A stretch of 64,000 bases of DNA from contig NZ_CP066801.1 of assembly GCF_016598575.1 (NCBI RefSeq), positions 2,480,001-2,544,000 on the forward strand. Direction: 5' to 3'. How positions within the stretch are numbered: position 1 is the first letter of the stretch; the number at the start of each line of letters is the position of its first letter. Source of the DNA: Streptomyces sp. HSG2. Its GTDB lineage: Bacteria > Actinomycetota > Actinomycetes > Streptomycetales > Streptomycetaceae. Under the pieces are notes generated by a model. That model ran no database searches. It was given only the letters and a program-made list of their open reading frames with translations, and had not been told where the DNA came from. The translations under genes were made by a program, and so were the position numbers. Positions 26,687 to 35,504 of this stretch are shown here, piece after piece.

Positions 26687-28399
26687 ATGGCCGCCGAACT
26701 CACCGCGCACTCACTGATCGCCGAACACCGGCCCACCCTCGACCGTGCGCTGGAGGCGATCACCACCCGCGCGTACTGGTCCCCCCACCCCGAACACCCC
26801 AAGGCATACGGGGAGAACGGCGGCCTGGACGCGACCGCGGGCAAGGCGGCCTTCGACGCCCTGTCGGGTACGCGCTTCGACCTCGGACAGCCGGGCACCG
26901 ACGGATGGGTCGACGGCGAGTCCTCCCCGTACGGCCCCTCCCTCGGGGTCGGCTACCCTCACGCGGATCCCGACACGCTTCTCCCCGCCATGGAGGAAGG
27001 GATCCCCGCGTGGCGCGACGCGGGACCCGAGCTGCGTGCCGCGGTCTGCCTGGAGATCCTCGGTCGGATCGGCGACCGGACCCACGAGTTCGCCCACGCG
27101 GTCATGCACACCTCCGGCCAGGCGTTCATGATGGCGTTCCAGGCGGGCGGCCCGCACGCCCAGGACCGCGGTCTTGAGGCCATCGCGTACGCCTACGCGG
27201 AGCAGGTCCGTGTCCCCGCGAGCGCCCGATGGGTGAAGCCACAGGGCAAGCGCGACCCTCTGACGCTCACCAAGCGCTTCACCCCGGTCCCCCGCGGCAT
27301 CGGCCTGGTGATCGGTTGCAACACCTTCCCCACGTGGAACGGCTACCCCGGCCTGTTCGCCTCGCTGGCCACGGGCAACGCCGTCCTGGTCAAGCCCCAC
27401 CCGCGGGCCGTGCTGCCGCTCGCGCTCACGGTGCGGATCGCCCGCGAAGTGCTCGGCGCGTCGGGATTCGACCCGAACCTCGTCTGTCTCGCGGCCGAGC
27501 GACCGGGCGAGGGCATCGCCAAGACCCTCGCGGTCCGGCCGGAGATCCGCGTCGTCGACTACACCGGATCGACGGAATTCGGGGACTGGCTGGAGGCCAA
27601 TGCCCGCCAGGCACAGGTGTTCACCGAGAAGGCCGGCGTCAACACCGTGATCGTCGAATCCACCGACGACTACCGGGGCATGCTGTCCAATCTCGCCTTC
27701 TCCCTTTCCCTGTACAGCGGCCAGATGTGCACCACCCCGCAGAACCTCCTGATCCCCCGTGGAGGAATCCGCACCGACCAGGGCCCCAAGACCTTCGACG
27801 AGGTGACCGCGGACCTCGCGCGGGCCGTCGACGCACTCCTGGAGGACGACGCGCGGGCCTGTGGACTGCTCGGTGCCCTCGTCAACCCGGACGTCAAGGC
27901 CCGTGTGGAGAGTGTCGCGGATCTGGGCGAAGTCGTCCTGGCCTCCCGCGAGATCACCCACCCCGAGTTCCCCGACGCCGTCGTGCGCACCCCGGCCATC
28001 GTGAAGGTGGACGGAGCGAAACCGGACGACGAGGCCGTGTATCTGAGCGAGCGGTTCGGCCCGATCTCCTTCGCCGTCGCCGTCGACTCCCCCGGCCACG
28101 CGGTGCGGCTGCTGCGCCGTAGCGTCAGAGAACAGGGGGCGATGACCGTCGGCGCCCACACCACCGACCCGGAGGTGGAACGGGCCGTCACCGAGGCCTG
28201 TCTGGCGGAGGCCGCCCAGCTGTCGCTCAACCTCACCGGCGGGGTGTACGTCAATCAGACGGCCGCGTTCTCCGATCTCCACGGCTCCGGCGGAAACCCG
28301 GCGGCCAACGCCGCCCTCACCGACGGCGCCTTCGTGGCCTCGCGGTTCCGCGTGATCGAGGTACGAAGCGAGGAGCACAACACCTCGGAGTCCGCCTGA
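26687..28399 (+). CDS. paaN: phenylacetic acid degradation protein PaaN (aldehyde dehydrogenase fold)
   Basis: A 570-residue protein of the aldehyde dehydrogenase superfamily that in the phenylacetate pathway acts on the ring-opened CoA aldehyde. Visible are the PaaN-type N-terminus (LDRALEAITTRAYWSPHPEHPKAYGENG), GCNTFPTWNGYPGLFASLATGNAVLVKPHP for the cofactor fold, FTEKAGVNTVIVES, and the cysteine in LYSGQMCTTPQNLLIP (near residue 345). There is no hydratase domain, so it is the PaaN type, not the two-domain PaaZ. It is preceded by a TetR-type operator. Confidence 0.92.
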   Translation: MAAELTAHSLIAEHRPTLDRALEAITTRAYWSPHPEHPKAYGENGGLDATAGKAAFDALSGTRFDLGQPGTDGWVDGESSPYGPSLGVGYPHADPDTLLPAMEEGIPAWRDAGPELRAAVCLEILGRIGDRTHEFAHAVMHTSGQAFMMAFQAGGPHAQDRGLEAIAYAYAEQVRVPASARWVKPQGKRDPLTLTKRFTPVPRGIGLVIGCNTFPTWNGYPGLFASLATGNAVLVKPHPRAVLPLALTVRIAREVLGASGFDPNLVCLAAERPGEGIAKTLAVRPEIRVVDYTGSTEFGDWLEANARQAQVFTEKAGVNTVIVESTDDYRGMLSNLAFSLSLYSGQMCTTPQNLLIPRGGIRTDQGPKTFDEVTADLARAVDALLEDDARACGLLGALVNPDVKARVESVADLGEVVLASREITHPEFPDAVVRTPAIVKVDGAKPDDEAVYLSERFGPISFAVAVDSPGHAVRLLRRSVREQGAMTVGAHTTDPEVERAVTEACLAEAAQLSLNLTGGVYVNQTAAFSDLHGSGGNPAANAALTDGAFVASRFRVIEVRSEEHNTSESA

Positions 28400-28422
28400 C
28401 GGCGGCCCTCACCGGACGGTGG

Positions 28423-28465
28423 CGGGGCGGGCCCGTGGTGGCCCGCGTCGTCCCCGCCCGCCCCG
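28423..28465. terminator. hairpin between convergent paaN and TrmH genes
   Basis: CGGGGCGGGC (28423-28432) pairs with GCCCGCCCCG (28456-28465) across a 23-nt loop, in the 99-bp convergent gap; it may serve both strands. Confidence 0.5.
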
Positions 28466-28498
28466 GCGCGCGGGGAGCGACATGCCCCTGGGCGAGGA

Positions 28499-29275
28499 TC
28501 AGGACGGGCCCTCGTCTGGAGCGGCGAGGCGACCGACCGACGCGCCGGCGCTCCAGTGGTACAACGCCATGGCGACGCTGGTCGCCAGGTTGTAGCTGGA
28601 GACCCCGGCGCGCATCGGGAGCGACACCAGCCGGTCGGCCCGGCCGCGGAGTTCGCCCGAGAGCCCGTCGCGCTCGGAGCCGAAGGCGAGTAGGGCGTCG
28701 TCGGGCAACCGCAGGCGACGGAGGTCCTCGCCCGTCGGGTCGAGGGCGTAGAGCGGGCCGTCGGGGAGGCGGTCGACTTCCACGGGTTCCACGACCGTCG
28801 CGAAGTGCAGCCCCGCGCCGCCCCGCACCACGGTGGCGTGCCAGGGGTCGAGCGTCCCCGTCGTGACCACCCCCGTGGCGCCGAAACCCGCCGCGAGCCT
28901 GACCACGGCCCCGGCGTTGCCGAGATGGCGCGGCCGGTCGAGCACCACGAGCGGCGCCCGGCGGGGGATTCGCGCCAGCTCCCGGAGGTTGGCATCCCGC
29001 GAGGGGCGCTCGGCAAGGGCCGCCACGCCGGTGGGATGTGGCCGGGGAACCAGAGATTCGTACACGGACCCGGGGACCTCGTCGAGGATCGCGCCGAGTC
29101 GCTCCCGCAGGTCGGGTGCCAGCTCGTCGGCGAGGGCCAGCACGGCCCGGCGGTCCTGGGTCACCGCCGCGGGGACCTCCGCACCGAAGCGAAGGGCGTG
29201 CTTGAGCGCGTGGAAGCCGTCCAGCAGCACGGTGGAGGAGGCGAGCCGACGCCAGTCGGTCACGAGGTCGGTCAT
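28499..29275 (-). CDS. TrmH/SpoU family RNA 2'-O-methyltransferase
   Basis: A 258-residue SPOUT methyltransferase. An N-terminal substrate domain precedes the knotted catalytic domain with its three motifs: LVVLDRPRHLGNAGAVVRLAAGFG, LLAFGSERDGLSGELRGRAD, and LPMRAGVSSYNLATSVAMALYHW. The RNA target cannot be told from sequence. Its ATG overlaps the HTTM gene stop (ATGA), so it is the last gene of a three-gene operon. Confidence 0.9.
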   Translation of the reverse strand: MTDLVTDWRRLASSTVLLDGFHALKHALRFGAEVPAAVTQDRRAVLALADELAPDLRERLGAILDEVPGSVYESLVPRPHPTGVAALAERPSRDANLRELARIPRRAPLVVLDRPRHLGNAGAVVRLAAGFGATGVVTTGTLDPWHATVVRGGAGLHFATVVEPVEVDRLPDGPLYALDPTGEDLRRLRLPDDALLAFGSERDGLSGELRGRADRLVSLPMRAGVSSYNLATSVAMALYHWSAGASVGRLAAPDEGPS

Positions 29276-30477
29276 GCGGGGAAGCCTACGGGCGGCTCGG
29301 CGGGAGCTTCGCCCCGACGGCCCCGCACCGATCGGACCACGCGTCGACGGAGCCTCTCCCGCAGCCGCCCGAGCCGGCCGGCCACCCGGCGCAGGAAGGA
29401 GGTCGGGAGGAAGAACGAGTCGGACGCGATCATCGCCATCGAGAAGAAGGGCAACCCCAGAACGACACCGATCGCGAGGTGCTCCACCACCATGAACACC
29501 AACAACGGGTTCTTCAGACGCCGATCGAACAAGGCGAAGGGGAAGGCGACCTGTGCGATCACGGTCCCGTAGCTGACGACCATCACCAGCGTGGCACTGG
29601 AGGCGAGGAAGGCGGCCAGGGAAGGCCAGGGCGAGAAGTACTCCAGGTTCAAGGGGTAGTGGACGGCGGTGCCGTCCTGCCAGCGCGACCCCTGGATCTT
29701 GTACCATCCGGCCGTCGCGTAGATCAGACAGACCTCGGCCGCGATCACCAGCAGGGCACCGTTGTGCACGACATCGGCGATCAGGTCCAGCAACACCCTC
29801 GGTTCGCGGAACCGCTCGACGTGCCCGACGACCCACCACCATCCCTGAGCCGTCCAGACGGTCCAGAGAGCCACCGGCACCATGGGATCGCCGCCGAGCC
29901 GATCACCGAGCGTCGCCCCGAGCAGCGCGCAGCCGAAGGTGCCCCACAAGGCCGGCCCGATCCGGTCCGGGACTCGCCGTCCGCGCCCGCGCGCGGCGGC
30001 CGCGCGCCTTTCGCGGCGCGCGTCCAGGGACCACACCCGTCCGCACCGAGTGAGGACCAGGTACAGGCTCATCAGGTGCAGGACGTTGTCCCCGCCGTCG
30101 CCGACGAACACACTGCGGTTCTGGAGGGAGAGCACGCCCACCATGAAGAGCACCGACATGGTGCGGGTCCGCCAGCCGAGGAGGAGGAGAGCGCTGCTCG
30201 CCACGGCCGCCAGGTAGCCGATCTCGAACCACAGCCGGCCGTCCCGCCACAGAAGCGCCGTGAAGGCCCCGTTGTCGGCGACCAGTTGTCGGGCCAACGA
30301 GGTGTTCCACGGCCCGTCGGGTCCGTACAGCCCATGGCGGTGGGGGGCCTCCCGCAAGAGGAAGAGCAGCCAGGTCAGGCTGATCCCGATGCGCAGCAGT
30401 GCCGTCTGGTACACGGCGAGCGGCCCGTCGGTGACACGCCGGAGCCCGCGGCCCGCGGTCCGGATCGGGCGACTCAT
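29272..30477 (-). CDS. HTTM domain membrane protein
   Basis: A 401-residue multi-spanning membrane protein with the horizontally-transferred transmembrane (HTTM) domain related to vitamin K-dependent carboxylase. Typical features are RIGISLTWLLFLLREAPHRHGLYGP, FVGDGGDNVLHLMSLYLVLTRCG, ATAGWYKIQGSRWQDGTAVHYPLNLEYFSPWPSL, and at least six hydrophobic segments. The ATG at 30477 overlaps the DUF5819 stop (ATGA), which fixes the start. Function is unknown; HTTM and DUF5819 proteins are commonly paired in actinomycetes. Confidence 0.88.
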   Translation of the reverse strand: MSRPIRTAGRGLRRVTDGPLAVYQTALLRIGISLTWLLFLLREAPHRHGLYGPDGPWNTSLARQLVADNGAFTALLWRDGRLWFEIGYLAAVASSALLLLGWRTRTMSVLFMVGVLSLQNRSVFVGDGGDNVLHLMSLYLVLTRCGRVWSLDARRERRAAAARGRGRRVPDRIGPALWGTFGCALLGATLGDRLGGDPMVPVALWTVWTAQGWWWVVGHVERFREPRVLLDLIADVVHNGALLVIAAEVCLIYATAGWYKIQGSRWQDGTAVHYPLNLEYFSPWPSLAAFLASSATLVMVVSYGTVIAQVAFPFALFDRRLKNPLLVFMVVEHLAIGVVLGLPFFSMAMIASDSFFLPTSFLRRVAGRLGRLRERLRRRVVRSVRGRRGEAPAEPPVGFPA

Positions 30478-31304
30478 CCGGTCACGCCCCCCGACTCCGG
30501 GTGCGGAACCGACCACCAGGGGAGTTCCCGGTAGTGAGGTCGGAGGGACGTCCCCTCGCGGCCCCATTCGGGCGGCGGCACGTCGGTGGTCCGGGCGCGA
30601 AGCTGGACCCGGTGGATGGTCCCGCCCGCTCCGGCTGCTCCGTCGCGGTCCAGTCGCAGCACCGCGAGCCGACGCAGGTAGGACTCGGAGAGCGCGCCCC
30701 GCGAGCCGAGGGGCCGGTCGTCACCGTCGTGGGTCGCGAGGAAGAAGTCCCAGGCCCGGCGGAGTTGGTTCTGTCGCGTGTGACTGGGGGCCGGGTCGCC
30801 GTCGATGGCCCGCCCGTCCTCGGCGGACAGGTCGCGCCATTCGGTCGTCCGCCTGTCTCCGTCGGCCGTCCGTACCTCGGCCCGCGCCTCGACCGCCGTC
30901 TCCCTCTGAAGCGGGTTCGGGGCGAACAGCTTCCAGTTCTGCTCGAACTCCGGATAGATCCAGGCATCGATGGTCTCGGCGTGCCGACGCGACAGCGTGT
31001 TGTCCGGAGCGACGTGGAGGAACACCATGCCGATGTGGACGCACACCGTCACGGCGACCACCGTCACGGCCAGGAGGGCGCCTACCCGGTAGTGGAAGGA
31101 CAGCGCGGACAGACGGGAGCGGGCCTCGGTCGGGACGGGGGCCTGGGAGCTTCGGGCCTCCGGTCCCTCGCGCGCTCCCTCGCGAGGCGGCGATGCCGGC
31201 GCCTCGGACGGAGGCGTCGCCTCGGGCGGGATTCGGGGGGCGGGGAGCGTGGAAGGGGTCTCGGACACGTCGGGGCGGCTCGGCTCGATGTCGTGCGCTT
31301 CCAT
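30474..31304 (-). CDS. DUF5819 family protein
   Basis: A 276-residue protein. The first ~70 residues are Pro/Ser/Glu-rich, then comes one membrane helix (VGALLAVTVVAVTVCVHIGMVFLHVAP), then an extracytoplasmic domain with WIYPEFEQNWKLFAPNPLQRE, the hallmark of the family. Function is unknown. It is translationally coupled to the HTTM gene, suggesting a membrane complex. The start is taken at ATG 31304; an ATG eight codons upstream is an alternative. Confidence 0.85.
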   Translation of the reverse strand: MEAHDIEPSRPDVSETPSTLPAPRIPPEATPPSEAPASPPREGAREGPEARSSQAPVPTEARSRLSALSFHYRVGALLAVTVVAVTVCVHIGMVFLHVAPDNTLSRRHAETIDAWIYPEFEQNWKLFAPNPLQRETAVEARAEVRTADGDRRTTEWRDLSAEDGRAIDGDPAPSHTRQNQLRRAWDFFLATHDGDDRPLGSRGALSESYLRRLAVLRLDRDGAAGAGGTIHRVQLRARTTDVPPPEWGREGTSLRPHYRELPWWSVPHPESGGVTG

Positions 31305-31489
31305 TCCGTCCCGCTTTCCCTGTCCCACGGCGTCCGGCGCGGACCGCCCGCCTCCCGAGATCGCCGACGCTCACACCGCCCCGTCCCGGCCTCGCCGACG
31401 GCGTGTCCTGACGCGGTCGCGCGGCCCGGACCGATCCCTCCTCGGCAGCCCGCATGGGGGCGAGAGCCCTCGACACGAGCCCCGGCAGA

Positions 31490-31498
31490 TTATCCACA
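31490..31498 (+). promoter_or_regulatory. DnaA box
   Basis: TTATCCACA matches the classic DnaA-box consensus exactly. A single box in the paaA/DUF5819 divergent gap; it may titrate DnaA or be fortuitous. Confidence 0.4.
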
Positions 31499-31502
31499 GC
31501 GG

Positions 31503-31557
31503 TTGACAGCTCGGGAGGACCGTCCCACCATGGAACCTCGCAGACCGAACGATCGGT
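31503..31557 (+). promoter_or_regulatory. paaA promoter with TetR-type operator
   Basis: TTGACA (31503-31508) with CACCAT 17 bp later (31526-31531) gives a housekeeping-type promoter with a strong -35. The palindrome ACCGA-ACGA-TCGGT (31544-31557) lies just downstream of the expected transcription start, where a repressor would block initiation. paaA begins 40 bp later. Confidence 0.6.
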
Positions 31558-31596
31558 CGGGAGGATTCCCGGCAGACCCGGGCCAAGGGGGATCTC

Positions 31597-32607
31597 ATGG
31601 CGACAGCGGCCGAGAAGGACACATCCGGTGCGGGTGAGGGCCCCGGTCCCGACCGACTCGCCGATCCACACGGCCACGAGCAAGCCTTCGACGCCGCCAT
31701 CGCGGCCGACGAGCGCATCGAACCACGCGACTGGATGCCGGACGCCTACCGCGCGACGCTCATCCGGCAGATCGCCCAACACGCCCATTCCGAGATCATC
31801 GGCATGCAGCCGGAGGCCAACTGGATCACTCGCGCCCCCTCGCTGCGCCGCAAGGCCATTCTCATGGCCAAGGTCCAGGACGAGGCGGGCCACGGGCTCT
31901 ATCTCTACAGCGCCGCCGAGACCCTCGGCGTGAGCCGAGAGGAACTGCTGGACAAGCTCCACTCGGGCCGACAGAAGTACTCGTCCATCTTCAACTACCC
32001 CACGTTGACCTGGGCCGATGTGGGGGCCATCGGCTGGCTCGTGGACGGAGCCGCCATCACCAACCAGGTGCCGCTCTGCCGCTGCTCCTACGGCCCGTAC
32101 GCGCGGGCGATGGTCCGGGTCTGCAAGGAGGAGTCCTTCCACCAGCGGCAGGGATACGAGCTGCTCTTGGCCCTGAGCCGGGGCACGGCGGAGCAGCACG
32201 CCATGGCCCAGGACTCCGTGGACCGTTGGTGGTGGCCGTCGTTGATGATGTTCGGCCCCTCGGACGACGCCTCGCGGCACTCCGCCCAGTCGATGGCCTG
32301 GAAGATCAAACGCCATTCCAACGACGAGCTCCGCCAGCGATTCGTCGACATCTGCGTACCGCAGGCCGCGTCCCTCGGGCTCACCCTTCCCGACCCCGAC
32401 CTCCGATGGAACGAGGAGCGGGGCCACCACGACTTCGGCCCCATCGACTGGGCCGAGTTCAGGGGCGTCCTCGACGGCGACGGCCCGTGCAACGACCAAC
32501 GGATCACCCAGCGCCGCCGCGCCCACGAGGAAGGCGCGTGGGTGCGGGAGTCGGCCGCGGCCTACGCGGCCAGGCACACCGACGAGCACGAGGGAGCACG
32601 GGCATGA
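31597..32607 (+). CDS. paaA: 1,2-phenylacetyl-CoA epoxidase subunit PaaA
   Basis: A 336-residue catalytic subunit of the multicomponent oxygenase that epoxidises the ring of phenylacetyl-CoA. Ferritin-like di-iron ligands are visible in [20 protein letters not shown] (residues ~90-109) and [12 protein letters not shown] (~178-189), each an ExxH pair. Substrate-channel segments such as [13 protein letters not shown] are typical. First gene of paaABCDE, all joined by 4-5-base stop/start overlaps. There is no paaK or paaG in the window, so the pathway must be completed elsewhere. Confidence 0.95.
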   Translation: MATAAEKDTSGAGEGPGPDRLADPHGHEQAFDAAIAADERIEPRDWMPDAYRATLIRQIAQHAHSEIIGMQPEANWITRAPSLRRKAILMAKVQDEAGHGLYLYSAAETLGVSREELLDKLHSGRQKYSSIFNYPTLTWADVGAIGWLVDGAAITNQVPLCRCSYGPYARAMVRVCKEESFHQRQGYELLLALSRGTAEQHAMAQDSVDRWWWPSLMMFGPSDDASRHSAQSMAWKIKRHSNDELRQRFVDICVPQAASLGLTLPDPDLRWNEERGHHDFGPIDWAEFRGVLDGDGPCNDQRITQRRRAHEEGAWVRESAAAYAARHTDEHEGARA

Positions 32608-32891
32608 GCAGCACCGACTGGCCGCTGTGGGAGGTATTCGTCCGCTCGCGTCGCGGGCTCTCCCACACCCACGCGGGCAGCTTGCACGCGCCCGACGCCG
32701 AACTCGCCCTGCGCAACGCGAGGGACCTGTACACGCGCCGCGGCGAGGGAGTCTCCCTCTGGGTCGTCCCGGCGTCCGCTATCACCGCCTCCTCACCCGA
32801 CGAGAAGGACCCGTTCTTCGCCCCGGCGGCCGACAAGCCGTACCGGCACCCCACGTTCTACGAGATCCCGGAAGGGGTGCGGCACCTGTGA
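32604..32891 (+). CDS. paaB: 1,2-phenylacetyl-CoA epoxidase subunit PaaB
   Basis: A 95-residue small subunit that bridges the PaaAC dimers. It begins [41 protein letters not shown], diagnostic for PaaB. Length is normal. Start (ATGA overlap with paaA) and stop (overlap with paaC GTG) are both fixed by coupling. Confidence 0.95.
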   Translation: MSSTDWPLWEVFVRSRRGLSHTHAGSLHAPDAELALRNARDLYTRRGEGVSLWVVPASAITASSPDEKDPFFAPAADKPYRHPTFYEIPEGVRHL

Positions 32892-33622
32892 AGACCCCGA
32901 CCGCCCACCTCGGCCTGCCGGCGCCCGGCGCCCTCGCTCTCGGCGACGACGCCCTGGTGCTCTCCCACCGCCTGGGAGAATGGGCCGGCCACGCCCCCGT
33001 TCTGGAGGAAGAGGTCGCTCTCGCCAACATCGCGCTCGATCTGCTGGGCCAGGCACGCGTGTTGCTGTCCGCCGTCGGGGACGAGGACGAACTGGCCTTC
33101 CTGCGGGATGAGCGGGCCTTCCGGAACCTCCAGCTGGTCGAGCAACCGAACGGCGACTTCGCGCACACCATCGCCCGCCAGCTGTACTTCTCCGTCCACC
33201 AGCACGCGCTCTTCGACGCCCTCGCCTCGGGTTCCGGTCCGTTCGCCCCCCTAGCGGCCAAGGCGGTCAAGGAGGTCGCCTACCACCGGGACCACGCCGA
33301 GCAGTGGACACTCCGTCTCGGCGATGGCACGGAGACCGGACACGTGCGGATGCGCCGGGCCTGTTCCGCGCTCTGGCGGTACACCGGGGAGATGTTCCGG
33401 CCGGTGGAAGGCGTCGACGTCGACTGGGAAGGACTGGAACGCACCTGGCTGGAGACCATCGAGGACATCCTGCGTCGCGCGACCCTCTGTCTGCCCGAGG
33501 GACCGCGGTCCGGCGCCTGGGCCGCCGGCGCGGGCCGCCAAGGGCTCCACACCGAGAGCTTCGGCCGGATGGTGGCGGAGATGCAGCACCTGCGTCGGAG
33601 TCACCCCGGGGCGTCCTGGTGA
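32888..33622 (+). CDS. paaC: 1,2-phenylacetyl-CoA epoxidase subunit PaaC
   Basis: A 244-residue structural partner of PaaA with the same ferritin-like fold. It has the family stretches LSHRLGEWAGHAPVLEEEVALANIALDLLGQARVLL, LVEQPNGDFAHTIARQLYF and KEVAYHRDHAEQW. The GTG start overlaps the paaB stop (GTGA) and the stop overlaps the paaD start. Confidence 0.95.
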   Translation: MKTPTAHLGLPAPGALALGDDALVLSHRLGEWAGHAPVLEEEVALANIALDLLGQARVLLSAVGDEDELAFLRDERAFRNLQLVEQPNGDFAHTIARQLYFSVHQHALFDALASGSGPFAPLAAKAVKEVAYHRDHAEQWTLRLGDGTETGHVRMRRACSALWRYTGEMFRPVEGVDVDWEGLERTWLETIEDILRRATLCLPEGPRSGAWAAGAGRQGLHTESFGRMVAEMQHLRRSHPGASW

Positions 33623-34173
33623 CCCCGCTGGAGGCGGAACTCCTAGAGATCGCCGGATCGGTGCCCGACCCCGAGATGCCCGTCCTGTCGCTGCGCGAGC
33701 TCGGCGTCCTCCGCTCGTTGCGCGCTCACGGGCCTGAGTCCGTCGAGGTCGAGCTGACCCCGACCTACACCGGCTGCCCCGCGATCGAGGCGATGGCGCA
33801 GGACATCCGGGAGGCTCTCGGCCGGCGTGGCGTCCGCGACGTCGAGGTCCGAACGGTGCTCACCCCGGCGTGGTCCACCGACGACATCACCCCCGAGGGA
33901 CGGTCCAAGCTCCGGCGATTCGGGATCGCACCCCCGCGACCGTCGGAGGCCCACGGCCCCGTCTCCCTGAGGCTGGGCGCGACGCGACGAGGGGCGGTCG
34001 GCCCTTCATACGCCGAACCACCCGAGACGGCCGGGAGGGAAGCCCCTGTCCACTGCCCGCTCTGCGGCTCCCCCGACACCGAGTTGCTCAGCCGATTCTC
34101 CTCCACCGCGTGCAAGGCGCTGCGCCGATGCCGCGGTTGTCGCGAACCGTTCGACCACTTCAAGGAGTTGTGA
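33619..34173 (+). CDS. paaD: phenylacetate degradation protein PaaD (Fe-S/MIP18-type)
   Basis: A 184-residue protein needed for an active epoxidase, thought to help Fe-S maturation. The N-terminal DUF59/MIP18 domain contains VPDPEMPVLSLRELGVLR and LTPTYTGCPAIEAM. A C-terminal four-cysteine zinc-ribbon-like segment reads CPLCGSPDTELLSRFSSTACKALRRCRGCREPFDHFK. Between them is a ~30-residue variable linker. GTG start coupled to paaC. Confidence 0.92.
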   Translation: MTPLEAELLEIAGSVPDPEMPVLSLRELGVLRSLRAHGPESVEVELTPTYTGCPAIEAMAQDIREALGRRGVRDVEVRTVLTPAWSTDDITPEGRSKLRRFGIAPPRPSEAHGPVSLRLGATRRGAVGPSYAEPPETAGREAPVHCPLCGSPDTELLSRFSSTACKALRRCRGCREPFDHFKEL

Positions 34174-35237
34174 TGGCCCGCTTCCACCGCCTTCGCGTGG
34201 CCGCGGTCGACCGACTCACCGAGGACTCCGTCGCCCTCACCCTGGCGGTCCCCCCCGAACACACCCGGGACTTCCGCCACGTCCCCGGTCAACACCTCAC
34301 GCTGCGCCGCTTCGTGGGGGGACGTGAAGAGCGCCGCACCTACTCGATCTGTTCCCCCGCACCCGACCCGCGAGCGGCGGCCCCCGAGTTGCTGAGAGTG
34401 GGAATCCGCTTGGTGGAGGGGGGAAGCTTCTCGACGTACGCGGCGAAGGAGATCGCCGTCGGGGACCAACTGGAGGCCATGCCCCCCGCCGGCCGCTTCA
34501 CTCTGCGGCCCGCGCCGGGACACTACGCGGCGATCGTGGGCGGCAGTGGCATCACCCCGGTGCTGTCCATCGCCTCCACGCTCCTGGCATGTGAGCCCGC
34601 AGCCCGCTTCTGCCTCGTCCGGGGTGACCGGACGTCCGCGTCCACCATGTTCCTCGAAGAAGTCGCCGATCTGAAGGACCGCTTCCGGGAACGGTTCCAC
34701 CTGGTGACGATGCTGTCGCGAGAAGAGCAGCAGGCGGGCCTGCCGTCGGGCCGGCTCGACCGAGCCCGCCTCGCCGCCTTGTTGCCGGTCCTGCTTCCCG
34801 TCGGAGGAATCGACGGCTGGTTCCTCTGCGGTCCACAGGGGTTGGTGCGGGCGGCGGAGTCGGCGCTGGAGGACCTCGCCGTCCGTCGGGACCGCGTCCA
34901 CCAGGAGATCTTCCACGTGGACTCTCCCGCGCCGGACTCCGATCCCCTGCCCACCTTGAACCACGGCACGATCACCGCCCGCCTCGACGGACGGAGCGGC
35001 ACCTGGTCCGTCCGACAAGGCGAGTCCGTCCTGGATACCGTGCTGCGCAACCGCGCCGACACCCCCTACGCGTGCAAAGGCGGGGTCTGCGGCACCTGCC
35101 GAGCCCTCCTCGTCTCGGGGGAGGTCCGTATGGACCGCGACTACGCCCTGGAGGCGGAGGAGATGGAACGGGGATACGTCCTGGCCTGCCAGTCCCGTCC
35201 CATGACCGAGGCCGTGGAAGTGGACTTCGACCGATAG
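34173..35237 (+). CDS. paaE: 1,2-phenylacetyl-CoA epoxidase reductase PaaE
   Basis: A 354-residue reductase that passes NADPH electrons to PaaA. Three domains are visible: FAD-binding barrel (RRTYSICS near residue 53), NAD-binding domain (VGGSGITPVLSIASTLL near 112, and FLCGPQGLV), and a plant-type 2Fe-2S domain at the C-terminus (YACKGGVCGTCRALLVSGEV, with the fourth Cys in VLACQSRP). TGATG overlap with paaD. Followed by two hairpins that end the operon. Confidence 0.95.
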   Translation: MARFHRLRVAAVDRLTEDSVALTLAVPPEHTRDFRHVPGQHLTLRRFVGGREERRTYSICSPAPDPRAAAPELLRVGIRLVEGGSFSTYAAKEIAVGDQLEAMPPAGRFTLRPAPGHYAAIVGGSGITPVLSIASTLLACEPAARFCLVRGDRTSASTMFLEEVADLKDRFRERFHLVTMLSREEQQAGLPSGRLDRARLAALLPVLLPVGGIDGWFLCGPQGLVRAAESALEDLAVRRDRVHQEIFHVDSPAPDSDPLPTLNHGTITARLDGRSGTWSVRQGESVLDTVLRNRADTPYACKGGVCGTCRALLVSGEVRMDRDYALEAEEMERGYVLACQSRPMTEAVEVDFDR

Positions 35238-35302
35238 CCTCGGGACCGGCCGGCCGGGCACCGCGAGATGCGCCGGCCCCCAGCGGCGCTCACCTCTCGC
35301 AC

Positions 35303-35364
35303 CGAGAAGACGCCCCGCTTCTCGTGGGGGGAGGCGGACGGCTCCGGCTGCGGCCGAGCCGTCC
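35303..35364 (+). terminator. tandem hairpins after paaE
   Basis: CGAGAAG/CTTCTCG (35303-35309 with 35318-35324, 8-nt loop) and GGACGGCTC/GAGCCGTCC (35336-35344 with 35356-35364, 11-nt loop). Together they probably end the paaABCDE transcript. Confidence 0.6.
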
Positions 35365-35452
35365 CTCGGTCCGGACGGCGCGTTCCCATATCCGTCCGTC
35401 CGGTCTAAAGTGACGTGCCATCAGATGCGTAGTCCCCTCGTCCGCTCGCGCG

Positions 35453-35466
35453 GCCGAACGGTCGGT
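35453..35466. promoter_or_regulatory. near-match to the ACCGA-N4-TCGGT operator
   Basis: GCCGA-ACGG-TCGGT differs from the three perfect sites only at the first base. It lies 39 bp before the acyl-CoA dehydrogenase start, so this gene may be a weaker member of the regulon. Confidence 0.35.
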
Positions 35467-35504
35467 CGCACGCCCCCGGACCACAGGCCCTCTGGAGGAT
35501 CCGC

